This document shows positions 10,667 to 20,670 of a stretch of DNA of 64,000 nucleotides, one piece after another (the stretch's first letter is position 1; the number at the start of each line of letters is the position of its first letter). This DNA comes from Coniferiporia sulphurascens (lineage: Eukaryota; Basidiomycota; Agaricomycetes; Hymenochaetales; Hymenochaetaceae). The notes under the pieces were generated by a model, which was not told the origin of the DNA, made no database searches, and was given only the letters and a program-made list of their open reading frames with translations. Made by a program: the position numbers and the translations under genes. The stretch covers positions 1,054,001 through 1,118,000 of the forward strand of contig NBBA01000001.1 of NCBI GenBank assembly GCA_002794785.1, in the 5' to 3' direction.

Positions 10667-10671
10667 TTACA

Positions 10672-11055
10672 AAAAACAAGGCTGAGTTGGAGAATATTGT
10701 GGCCACATTCTCACTTCCAATGAAGGGCACAAAGGCAGAACTAACTAGCAAGCTTACAGCCCACATGGATGGCCATCCAGAACTGGCGAATAATCCCCGT
10801 TTCATGGGTCTTTTCAGTTCACGCAAACGAGCAGTCCCAGCAAGTCCATACTACATGGCAGCTAGTTCTGGCCCCACATCCATTCATACCACACAGAATG
10901 TGGTTGTGTTCCCGCACATTCCACAACAGTTTCAATTTCAAGTTGGATTGCAAGCACCCAGGCCTGGTTTTTTGTCAGCACAACAGGGTGTTTTCCGGCC
11001 CTATTACCCTTCTCCACCCGCTAGTCAAGGGTCTACCCACATGGCCTCCCAATAA
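10672..11055 (+). pseudogene. pogo-type transposase, C-terminal SAP-like fragment
   Basis: The frame opens KNKAELENIVATFSLPMKG and continues with KAELTSKLTAHMDGHPELA, a helix-extended-helix (SAP-like) pattern. Fungal pogo transposases of this type usually carry such a tail after a GSL motif. The upstream fragment ends GSLCLKN at 3051, so joining the two across the insertion gives a continuous reading. The stop is at 11053-11055. An ATG at 10687 is internal and should not be taken as a gene start. The Pro/Gln-rich end (FRPYYPSPP) is low complexity. Confidence 0.75.
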
Positions 11056-12600
11056 ATGGTGTAGGATAACACAGACAGACGTCGCACTGTTGTGTTTTGT
11101 CAATTAACTTGAAGGTTTTGTATATTGTCCAGCCCTGCTGTGGTGCTAGACTCGTCTACTTGGTATGCATTTTCAGTTCTCATTTTGATTGCAGCATTCA
11201 ACCACTGACGTTCACTGTTGTCAGTGAACATATCTACACTCTACAGGACCCCACTGAAGCATACTTAGTATATACAGCATTCATCGGACATGGATGTGGA
11301 CATTGATGTTGTGGGGACTCAGAGACGGCACAAGGCCCATTCACGTCTCCTTCCTCCAACTCTTGCGTTCAAATTTCTCCTTCCTCATTTTCGGCCTTGT
11401 CTTCATTGGTGAGTGCAGCAGCTGTCCGTTCCCAGGTCCAGACTGTCGGGTGAGAGGCTGGAGGTACACATCATCAAATGTACGGAACGTACAGTGGCCA
11501 AGATCATCATGCCCCATGCTAACAGGCAAGGCGCTGGCCCAAATCATACAGGTTCCGGCTCGCGGAAAGGAGAAGCTAATGCAGCCTGGGAGGCAGAAAT
11601 CACCATGCTATCCCGAGTGAGCACTGCACCTGGCACGCTTTCTAGTGCGGGCGGCATTCTACCTCCGGTCCCACCTCTTCCCTCTTTCACAAACTGTCAC
11701 TCATGCTCATCCACTGGCGTCGCAGACCTTGCTGCTGTTACTGGTGCACAATTCGGAAAGCGTAAGTCCTTCGCTGCGCTGCCACCAATGATGCGCCCTC
11801 CTTCCGTGTCTTTTGGCTTGAACACAGGGGCTACGAGGCGCATGTCGCAGTGCCCTGGGACAGGTGGAACTGTCGGCACTGTAGGATCTAACTCAGATGG
11901 GTCTACACACCTCTCTCCACCAGGTTCTGCACATTGCCCAAACGCAGTGCCAGCGACTATGTGAATGTACGTCCCTTCACCTAACAGTGGTACCCCGCAC
12001 AACTTGAATTCAGTATCCCCAGCATCGTCTTGTTCGACATGCGCATCCAGTCCTCATCCTCGTCATCTGATGCAAACAGCAATGGCTCTCCATATGCACC
12101 CTTTCCGCCACACAATCCTGCATTCCAGTTCCCTTATGTTTTTTGCCCTGGGATCCATATGCTCAATGCTCGTAAATATTGACCCAGGAGGACAAAATAT
12201 CCTTGCATTATTATTCTATATTTTAATCATCCCACACTTCGAGCACATCTTGACCAGGCTTGGATGGTACACTATCAAGCTGGGGTATATTTCACCATCA
12301 AATGATATACTCTCTTAATATTCTTAACAAAGTGATATGTGCCTCCATTAATAGCAGTCTTTAATTCTTATGGATTTATATCTAATACATGCCTAGTAAG
12401 AGCCAGCACTGTCTCAGTGTTTTTTGCAGCTTATTATGAAATGCATGTGCTGGTGTGTGCCATTTTGCCGAATACTGTGCCAGGTGCTCTTCAATTGGAG
12501 CATAAAAAATCTCTGTGACAAACTGTGACAAAACCATTGTAGAAGGGGGGACATTTATTCTGAGATTTCTAGCTTATCAAAACATAGCCGGAAAATGATG
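11056..12600 (+). other. probable 3' non-coding part of the pogo element; no confident gene
   Basis: Open frames of 183 codons (11413-11964) and 117 codons (11965-12318) exist on the plus strand, Ser/Pro/Gly-rich and unrecognised. The sequence around 12529-12593 (GTGACAAAACCATTGTAG...GGGGACATTTATTCTG) resembles 32304-32366. Both contain several GTGACAAA motifs, which suggests a shared transposon end. The element boundary is not proved. Confidence 0.3.
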
Positions 12601-13419
12601 GTAGATAGTGAAGTACAAGAGTATTCAGTACAGCAAAGCCGGTAAAAAATATTTTGAGTTGCGGGTGCTGCAGAAGTAAAATACGATTTCTTTGCAACAG
12701 TGGTCATACGATAGTAAGTGGAATGGCAAGGCCGGGTAGTCCTTAATAAGGAAGGACCCTACGATTACATACGATGCCGAAAAAATCCTGCCATTGTGCG
12801 CTGCCATGTAATTGAGTAGGACTAGTGTCGTAACAGAGAATAGTAGCGATTGTTACTCTGACACAGATTTCTCCCATGTGGCAAGAGATGAAGTATTGAA
12901 CTCCGTGATCAATAATCTCGATACCAGATCGAGTCGATGGCATCATGAGTAGCGTTGTAACTTTCAAATTGAGGTGGCAGTGGAGTCGAGTCTTGATTCA
13001 GCTCCACATCTGCCCTGTATGTATGCGGACTGCGTGTACTAGTGATTCATGGTTGAAAAGACGGATAATGGGGGCCCCTTGTGGGGATGCACACCAACGA
13101 TATCGTATGGGATGTAGGGTGGGAGTTAAAGGGCCACTGGCAAGCCTTGAAATGCCTTAGTGCACGTCTTATTGAGTGCTGAAGGACCGTTCAACGGCGG
13201 GCGGTTTGCGAGAAACCCCTTGTCTTGAAGCTGGCCCAATGTAAGCCACACCATGGTCACCAAGGTCCGGATTTGATGACCAGACAACAGTTTCCATCTG
13301 CAAATGTACGTGAGTAAGGAGACTGTGGCTTGCACTGCTAGTACTGTACTTCATAGAACGATTCAAGTTTATTAGCAACCTAGAATAGGAAGTTAGGGAC
13401 TAGCCGCCTTCCTTTTATG
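12601..13419. other. intergenic, no gene recognised
   Basis: Only short overlapping frames (60-74 codons) occur on both strands, with no recognisable motif. Likely decayed repeat or spacer. Confidence 0.5.
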
Positions 13420-13427
13420 GGTGGGCG
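13420..13427. repeat. 8-bp target duplication of the hAT element (left)
   Basis: GGTGGGCG, repeated at 14125-14132. Confidence 0.9.
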
Positions 13428-14124
13428 TAGTGTTCTCAAAGGCCGGGTCAGGTCAGGTCAGGGGACTTTTTGCCTGACCCTGACCCTGACCCGGGTCGGG
13501 AACTCTGGTTTGGGCTGACCCTCGACCTGACCCCCGCTGACCCGCTGCTAACCTGACCCAGCGGGTCAGGTCAGGGTCGACCCGGGGTCGACCCCTGACC
13601 CGCAGTAAAAATTGTAATACAAAGTTTATTAGTACTAATACTAATGTTGGCTAAGAGTAATACTAATAACAACTAATGTGGATACTAATGACTATTAGTA
13701 TTGCTACTAATAGCACTTTGTTACAATATCACAATAGTAACTGCCCTAACACATAAGCAATAACTGCCAACTTTAAGTGCTAATACTAACACCAATAAGA
13801 TATATGTTCATTAGTGCCAAGTAATGTCTCTATAATAAGTTAGGCTGAATACTATATTGACTTCAAGCCGAAGAAAATTTGTTTAGGGGAGGCCTTTTAC
13901 GCTTCAGGGCCGGCAGCTATTACTGAAGGGTAGGTTCATAATTACCCAACTAAGTCACGTGCCGGGTTGGGGATCAGGTCGGGGTCGACCCGGGTCAGGG
14001 AGGGTCGGGCTTTGCTGGTGGGAGCCGACCCCCGACCTGACCCACCTCTGGCCCCCGCTGACCTGACCCTCTGCTGACCTGACCCGGGGTCAGATCGGGT
14101 CAGACCCGGCCCTTGAGAACACTA
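13428..14124. mobile_element. non-autonomous hAT transposon (697 bp)
   Basis: Terminal inverted repeats of 22 bp (13428-13449 and 14103-14124) start TAGTGTTCTCAA and differ at one base. Perfect 8-bp target duplications (GGTGGGCG) flank it, the hallmark of hAT elements. The outer 150-185 bp on each side are packed with GGTCAGG/CCTGACC repeats, which fits the subterminal transposase-binding repeats of hAT elements. The centre is AT-rich and has no coding frame, so it needs a transposase in trans. It lies about 130 bp upstream of the broken F-box-like gene at 14261. Confidence 0.92.
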
Positions 14125-14132
14125 GGTGGGCG
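14125..14132. repeat. 8-bp target duplication of the hAT element (right)
   Basis: GGTGGGCG, identical to 13420-13427. Confidence 0.9.
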
Positions 14133-14260
14133 TGTCACCGACTCGGACTTCATCTTGGATTGGTATCTCTTTGTCTTCTTGCATCAAGCTTCAAGTTTCT
14201 CATCTTGATTGACTTAACATTTTGCGGCTGACCGGGATTACTCCGTGGGACCTCTTTTTC

Positions 14261-14712
14261 ATGGACAAGTGTTCTACAGAGGTCGTCGCTCTTATCATCG
14301 AGCACGCGTGCACTAATGACCTTGGGAGGACGGCGCATAATCTCGGCCTGGTGTCCAAGTACTTCCGTGCACTCGCAGAACCGCTCGAACTCCGCGCGCT
14401 TGTAATAGCAGGTCCAGAACAACTTAAGAGGACGCTTGCTAAGGTGGAGAAGGCACGTTTGGATCGATCTTCGTTTGGATTGGGCGGAAGCGGGCTCAAT
14501 GTTCAACACTTATTTGTTTCTGAATTAAAACCAGAACAGGTATTGATCATATTACGCCTCTTGGGAGCTACCTTCTAAGTATTCTATTAGGACAGGAAGC
14601 CCAGCTATCCTATTGTGAACACATTACGGAGTTTTGGGAGTCTTTTTCGAATCTCATCCGTGACGTGAGCGCGACACTCAACGCTCACCGTGATCCAATT
14701 CCTCGCTGAGTG
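14261..14712 (+). pseudogene. F-box-like family member 1, truncated and frame-shifted
   Basis: It starts MDKCSTEVVALIIEHAC and follows the family closely for about 92 codons (SLGLVSKYFRALAEPLE-type F-box core, then PEQLKRTLAK). Homology in the first frame ends near ELKPEQ and the frame stops at 14578. Beyond it, recognisable family sequence continues in another frame (FWES..LIRDVSATL, about 14625-14690) before losing similarity. It is therefore a decaying gene copy that lost its C-terminal two thirds. The hAT element sits just upstream, in what would be its promoter. Confidence 0.8.
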
Positions 14713-15430
14713 GACAGAGTGTGCTCTTCAGCATTAGTCACAGGCAATGCATGTGTCACTCATGGAAATTGAAAAAAATCAGGGATTGTACTAGCTCGGC
14801 TTTATAGGCTAGGACTTCCGGTCGGAAGACGGTTTCTCATCCTCACAAGAAACCATGGCATAATGCAACCCCTTTGCTGCATGCCGCAATTTGGGGCCAG
14901 TGCCAGGATTCAGGAAGGTTCCCTTTACTCCCGAATGCAATTAGCTATTACTGCCTTGGCCGCTGTATGTATACTCGACTCTGAGTCCGTGTTCTATAAG
15001 TTCCATTTTTTTCTCCCTTAGGCGTGTTGAAGTTCGAGCTCGATGCCGAGACGGCGTCGGAGTTTGAATTATTTTTCGTAGTATTTTTTCCTGTTGTATG
15101 TGCGCTCGGTTTCCCTCGCGCGATTCCTACTGGTTAAACGATATACTTGGATACGGAGTGCATTCGCTCGCGCCGCGAATTGCTGAATTTCAACAAGGCG
15201 TGTCTAGATTGCCATTTGTTTAGGAGTTTCAGAATCTTCTGTGTTGTAGCTAAGCATGAACGCACTCCGTTAGTGACGAGAGCAACCTTCCATTTGTAGA
15301 AGATTCTTCATCGGCAAATCGCGTCCCAGACTCCCAGCTCGCAAACTCTGGCCCACCTTCCTGCTTTCCAAATTTCGAAACAATTTTTTGTATGAGCGTA
15401 CAGATCATGCGGCATGCCGTACTATCAGCC
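14713..15430. other. intergenic, no gene recognised
   Basis: No frame of note is seen. The stretch probably includes remnants of the truncated F-box copy and spacer; from about 15430 the sequence becomes similar to 30090-30236 upstream of another family member. Confidence 0.45.
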
Positions 15431-15576
15431 GATCCGAAAAGAAGAGACGTATGACAATATTATTATGATACTACAGTAATATCATTGCTACAAGTCAACA
15501 AGATTACGTCACTACTCTGTTAAAGTCGACCCTGGACCTTTACTCCTGTCCGTCCAAGACTCTTTCATCCCCATCC

Positions 15577-16656
15577 ATGGACAAGTGCTCCTCAGGCCTC
15601 ATTGCTCTCATCGTCGAGCACGCATGTGCCAGCGACACCGGAAGGACATCGCGCAGCCTGGGTCTGGTGTCCAAGGACCTCCGTGCACTTGCGAAGCCGC
15701 TCGAGTTCCGCGCGCTCGTTATTGCAGGCCCGGAACAACTCAAGAGGACGATTGTTGGGATAGAGGGGGCACGGCTGTCTCTATCTTCGGATGAATTAAG
15801 CGGAGCCAGAGTCGATGTTCGACACATATTTATTCATGACTTGGAGCTGGAACATGCGTTGGCTATAGACAGTGACCCAGACTTGGCCGATCATTTTTGG
15901 GAGACACCTACTGGCGAGAGAGCCTGGACATACTATTCGAATGAAGTTGCTGTGTTCTGGAAGTCCGTCGCCGCTCTCATCCACAGTGTGAGCACGACTC
16001 TCGTAATGCTCGCGGTGATCCAACGGCAAACGATTCAATGGGACCAGTGTCGGTCGATGCTCTTCTCAGGTAACGTTGTTCTAGGCGTTTTATCTGGGGT
16101 GCATCTGCCACACCTTGTATCCCTTACTTTGAAAAATGTCTCGAGTCAAGGGTCATACAAAGCGGTAAATCATCGTTTTATCCCCCCAACGCTACCTTCT
16201 CTGCGAAAACTTTGCATCGTTGGGAAGCCAGCTCACAAAAAAGACCTGCATGGAAACGCTGTGCCATATCCTTACCTTCACCCGCTCCTCATGGGAATGC
16301 ACTCACGATTCAGCAACCTTACCCAACTGGTTCTTCACGACGTCGGAGCCTTTGATGTCAATACACTTGCGAGTGTACTTTCTGGTACTCGATCGACCTC
16401 GACACGCATCGAGGATCACTGCCTGCCTGGGAAATTAATCTCCGCAATACTACAGCAGGGCGCTGTACCATGTTTTCGACGAAACAGGCTATGCAGGCGG
16501 TACATGAGGGAAATAAGCGGATTTGTTAATATCGTAAACGGGCTTCGCATACATGGACTAGAGGCGCATCTTCCGACCCCGAGATGTCCTGAAGGAAATA
16601 CTTTGTCCGAGACGCTGTTGGCTGAGTGGGCGGAGCGGGCACTTAGACGTGGGTAA
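15577..16656 (+). CDS. F-box-like family member 2 (359 aa, intact)
   Basis: Single-exon gene starting MDKCSSGLIALIVEHAC; this ATG aligns with every paralog. The first 50 residues look like an F-box: a short helix, then a helix ending in SLGLVSKDLRALAKPLEFR, the pattern of fungal F-box proteins that recruit substrates to SCF ubiquitin ligases. The rest contains regularly spaced Leu-rich segments (LPHLVSLTLKNV, LPSLRKLCIVG, LTQLVLHDVG) like loose leucine-rich repeats. It is most similar to the gene at 30237, including both flanks, so the two are recent duplicates. A substrate or partner cannot be inferred. F-box assignment is by pattern, not by search. Confidence 0.75.
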   Translation: MDKCSSGLIALIVEHACASDTGRTSRSLGLVSKDLRALAKPLEFRALVIAGPEQLKRTIVGIEGARLSLSSDELSGARVDVRHIFIHDLELEHALAIDSDPDLADHFWETPTGERAWTYYSNEVAVFWKSVAALIHSVSTTLVMLAVIQRQTIQWDQCRSMLFSGNVVLGVLSGVHLPHLVSLTLKNVSSQGSYKAVNHRFIPPTLPSLRKLCIVGKPAHKKDLHGNAVPYPYLHPLLMGMHSRFSNLTQLVLHDVGAFDVNTLASVLSGTRSTSTRIEDHCLPGKLISAILQQGAVPCFRRNRLCRRYMREISGFVNIVNGLRIHGLEAHLPTPRCPEGNTLSETLLAEWAERALRRG

Positions 16657-17136
16657 TGGGCGCAGCATTCATTCTAGTTGGGACGAAACAATTTTAAGGT
16701 CTTGCAGGTAAAAATTTAATGTTAGCATATAGGGCATGAAGCAAAGGATTCCATCGATATGCTGTGCAGTTCTGTTCACAGAATCCGGTGATCCTCTCAG
16801 CGGCCAATATGCATACAAATACATGCCTGGAAATTTTGTGGTTATCGGAATCTTACGGACTAGCGAGGAGATGTTGCATGCAGGGTGTTATTGAGGTTCG
16901 ATTTGAAGTAGCGAGTTTCTTTTAATACATTTGCTCTACTATACGAGCTTTTGATATTGCATGCAGGGCGAAGCATAACGGTCCATAACCTCACCGTTTT
17001 CGTTACGGAGAAAACAATCCGATAGTACACATGTTGTTTCTTTCATTAGCTGGGTGCAATGGGAGAAGTAAAGTGAACTCGTCCTGATTATGGGACATGA
17101 AGCAAATATTCGGATCGGGAGTGTAACTTGAAGAAG
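16657..17136. other. 3' flank of F-box gene 2, duplicated at 31323-31790
   Basis: Sequence after the stop (GGGCGCAGCATTCATTCTA, GGGCATGAAGCAAAGGAT and more) recurs with moderate divergence after the gene at 30237. This is the non-coding part of a segmental duplication. Confidence 0.75.
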
Positions 17137-17151
17137 TACTTGTGGGCGCTC
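17137..17151. repeat. 15-bp target duplication of LINE-B (5' side)
   Basis: TACTTGTGGGCGCTC here; TACTTGTAGGCGCTC at 24731-24745, one mismatch. Confidence 0.85.
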
Positions 17152-17623
17152 CATCCTTCTTGACCTTGAACCACCATCACCGCTAAAGGGGACAGCCACG
17201 TCTCCTTTTCCGGCAGTATTTGATACTCAGCAAGCCCCCTATCACGATACATTCCCTCCCTGCTTAGTAAGCCTAGAGGGTCTCCACGATGCCCCCCAAA
17301 GGTGTACCGCAAATCCCCCCGCGCATTAGCTCTGCCTCGGGCGCTTCGGCTGGCCACCCTGCCGTAGCTGCTACCCCCCCTGCTGGCCCTCCGGAACTGG
17401 TGGGTAGTCTTTCCCGGACTATCTCTCAAGGATGGACCACCCAGGTTGGGGGTCCAATGACCCCACCTCCGGCTGCCCCTGGCATACCACCAGAGGACGA
17501 CGAGATGCAGAACACGACCCTGGTGCGGACCCGGACTCGAAACTGGTCTCCGCCTCCATTCGAAGGGACCCCCTCCGGCCATCGGACGGGAGCTCGGACC
17601 CGCCCTCGATGCGAGCCCACTAG

Positions 17624-17628
17624 GTCCC
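17624..17628. repeat. 5-bp target duplication (left) of nested LTR-type element
   Basis: GTCCC, repeated at 19105-19109. Confidence 0.85.
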
Positions 17629-19104
17629 TGTTAGGAATTGATGAATAAGCTTGCTTGCAAGCTTAGACAATGATACCAGCGACTACCAATACAGGAAGGG
17701 ACTCCCATGGAGACTATCCAGCAATCATTCAACATGGGGACAGAACTAACTAGAAAACCAGGACTTCTTGGGAACATCAGGCCAATCACAATGCTCAAGC
17801 GACCGCTAAAGACTCTTGACCCATCAATACTCTGCCACTGATGCCGGACCACATACAATCAATCATGGGAAGCATTTAACACAGTAATAACCAAATGCTT
17901 TTACATGGCAGGGTACATGAACTGCCAGGTAACTACAGATCACGCTGTAGACCCTATAGGCGATGGCACGGAGGTCAGGGTAACGCACACGATACAAATG
18001 TACATCTTCGATGTACAAGAGTTTTTGCACAATGTCCATGTCCAGATGATAGTGAACCTGCACATACATGACAAGGAATGTGACCTATGAGTGGTCTCAG
18101 GATCCTTCCCATACAGGACGTTGCAGGATAACACATTCCTAGCTAATGCTCACTGATTACATGCAAAGGTAATTACCCTCTTCGAGAATCTATCAGCAAA
18201 GGGATCGATGACCGCCGATCAACAGATTGGCAATGTTAATCTTTACATGATAACACTATGGTTATCAAATGGATCACCCCTGGCACCACCTCCAGGATAC
18301 ACGCAACGTATCGCTAGGATAAACCACATTAACGAACCACCAGACAATGTGATTGTCAACAGGACACCAACTGAAAGGTACCCGCCTATGGACCTTTAGC
18401 CGATATTGCATTACGCGATTAAGCCACACTCGGCAGGAACCAAAGCGCTTACCAAAGCCAGCCACAAACTCTAAATGGCAAAGTGTCCAATACGACAAGA
18501 CAACATGGAGGAACCAGTACAGGAGGCCAACAAGACAAGTTAATGACTTACCAATCATCAAGCTGTTAGGCAGCATCTCAACATTAAGCCACTGGCACAT
18601 AAGACTACAGGGTAGCGTGCAGAACAGTGGGGCAACGTGCACAGCCTAAGCGTCATGGTGAAGTCATTATGATACCATATGATGTCCCTATGAGCTCAGT
18701 GGAGCCTAGTGGAGCATAGTGGAGTGCATGACGTGCAGTGGAGCTCAGTGGAGCACCAACGGCCAATTGTAGATAGTTATTTCTCATATGATCCTCTAAT
18801 GAGGTCATTTGCACTGGTACGCAGCTCCAAGTCAGTGGAGCTTATGACGACACTGTGAGGCGTCATAGCTCCAACTGCAGAGCCTTGTGGAGTGTCCGCT
18901 TTCAAGCAGAGCTTCTTCTTCATGTATATAAGGAGGGCCTAGACCAGCCTAGACCCCCAGTTTAATTCACCTTCTCAATTCTCTCAGACTTCTCCTGAGC
19001 GAAGTACCAACATCTACCGACTTATTCTTGACTCAATCACACGCCTCAACTCTATCTTGACTACTTGTTCCATCAGCTAACCACGGTTACCCTTGGTCCT
19101 AACA
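17629..19104 (+). mobile_element. nested LTR-type element or long solo LTR (1476 bp)
   Basis: It begins TGTTAGGA and ends TCCTAACA, a perfect 8-bp inverted end with TG...CA, flanked by GTCCC on both sides. Both features are typical of LTR retrotransposons. A TATATAAGG promoter-like motif lies at about 18925, roughly 180 bp from the 3' end, as expected for the U3/R/U5 layout of an LTR. I found no second copy of the left end inside, and no pol motif. A long solo LTR or a non-autonomous derivative are therefore both possible. Frames at 17905-18090 and 18208-18399 are unrecognised. A perfect palindrome (AAGCTTGCTTGCAAGCTT, 17647-17664) lies near the 5' end. Confidence 0.75.
18923..18931 (+). promoter_or_regulatory. 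TATA-like box of the LTR-type element
   Basis: TATATAAGG followed by a pyrimidine-rich stretch. Assignment as the LTR core promoter is inferred from its distance to the element's 3' end. Confidence 0.45.
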
Positions 19105-19109
19105 GTCCC
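19105..19109. repeat. 5-bp target duplication (right) of nested LTR-type element
   Basis: GTCCC, identical to 17624-17628. Confidence 0.85.
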
Positions 19110-20670
19110 CTACCCCTACACCGCACTCCCTCCAAGAAATATGGTGGTTAGCCGCATCCATTCTGATGGACACGGACTGGACCCCCCCTGATGAAGTTAT
19201 GGGAGTGGGCTTTACAGGCTCTGACCTCGCCAAGTACACGCAGTGCCTCGGGTACCTCGAGGGCATGCTACAACAAGTAAGGGGGTTGATCTCCTCAACC
19301 ATTCCCACGACTACCTCTTTCCTGATCCAGCAATCATGGGAGGAGGGTTTCACAAACGGCGGCCCGCAAATTAACTTCGTGGAATCCGCTCTACTACGAG
19401 TCCAGGGCTCTGCTCATGACCAATCGGTGGTGTCGCAGACGGCACTGCTGGAGCGCATGGCAGGCAACCTGTCGGCGATTACCAGCCATATCGACCAGAT
19501 CAAGCGACGTGGCACGGCCCCTGCTCAGCAGAAGGGGGGGGCTAGTGCAGGACAGGGGCCTGGGGGAAGCTCGGCTGCGGCCGGTGTTGCTGTCCCTTCA
19601 GGTGGGGCGGGCCAAGGGCCCGCCCAGGCTCCCATGACGGTCCCAGTGCAGTCCGCACCGGGCTCCGGAGGTGGGCAGCCGATAAACCCTAACCCCACGC
19701 AGGGGGCCCCATCCGGGGGTTCCTACTCCACCATGGTGGCCGCCATGGTGGGTACACCACAGCCGGCGAAAACTCGCCCCACCCCGCCCCAGAAGGCCCC
19801 CCAGCTCCCTACGCTGGTGGTCTCTATGTCCTCGTGCCCTGTTGCAGCCGCCGATCGAGTTTCGGACACACGCCTGACGGCCACCACCTGCACGGGTATT
19901 GCATCTCTGCAAACCGGTGCGCGCCTGTGCTTGCTCTCCACTTGGTGGAACAAGAAAGGCAATGTGGTTCTCACCTTCGCAAAAGGGATGCCGTTGAATG
20001 ACATCTCCCTACACGGCCCTGCCCTCTGCGAACTAGTCACCCCAGGCTCCACCACAACTGCCACCCAGGTTATGCCCTGGGCTCGACTCGGTATAAAGCG
20101 GGTCCCCACCCGTGATGCCCCCTCCGCTGCCCCATTCACTCGGACGCAGCTGACCACCGAGCTGAAGCGCAACCCCTTGTTCGATGGGGTGAACTTTACA
20201 TTCCTCCCCGACTGGACGCGTGCTCCAGCACTCCTCACTTCGGCCGTCTCCAATGCCCCCATCGGGTTCGCATTTGAAGATGAGTCGGGTGCCATGACCA
20301 CGTGGATCCTCGCTACCCCGACAGTGTACATGTTCGGCCAGTGTCTTAAGGTCGAGCGTTGCAAGCTCCTGCCTCCATTTACCCTGTGCGCCCACTGCTC
20401 TGCCCTCGGCCACACAGAAACCGGATGCCACGCCCCGGTCCGCTGTGCTTTCTGCACGCGGCCCCACAAGTCCACTGAGCACCGTGCTCGTTGCCCTCTC
20501 TGCATGGCGGAGAGTACCCCAACGGGAGCGCCGTGCCCTCACCCCCTCGCCTGCCCCAATTGCGGGAACGGGCACCACACGGCTTCCCCAGATTGCCGCC
20601 TCAGGTCCAAGTACAAAGGCGGACCTCGAGGCGGGCCGGCAGAATTTAATGATGACGCAGGCCCGGGGGA

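Larger units (their letters stand above)
10097..10671. mobile_element. right part of the inverted-repeat element with tRNA-like boxes
   Basis: This mirrors 3052-3387. On the plus strand an A box TAGTGTAATGG (10499-10509) and B box GGTTCAATTCA (10545-10555) precede the 53-bp terminal repeat (10614-10666). A-to-B start spacing is 46 nt, exactly the spacing in the left part. Pol III transcription from either set would run outward to the element's end. The block is itself split by the foldback MITE. Confidence 0.65.

Noticed and set aside
10441..10680. A stand-alone SINE, and a second one at 3040-3240
   Set aside because: The halves are mirror images abutting the same broken gene at both ends, so one inverted element explains them better; the SINE-dimer option is kept in the finding.
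10687..11055. Independent SAP-domain gene
   Set aside because: It continues the interrupted pogo transposase (LKN / KAELEN join) and has no own promoter.
19061..19070. CTACTTGT as the LINE-B 5' target duplication
   Set aside because: It lies inside the nested LTR-type element; a longer 15-bp match exists at 17137-17151.
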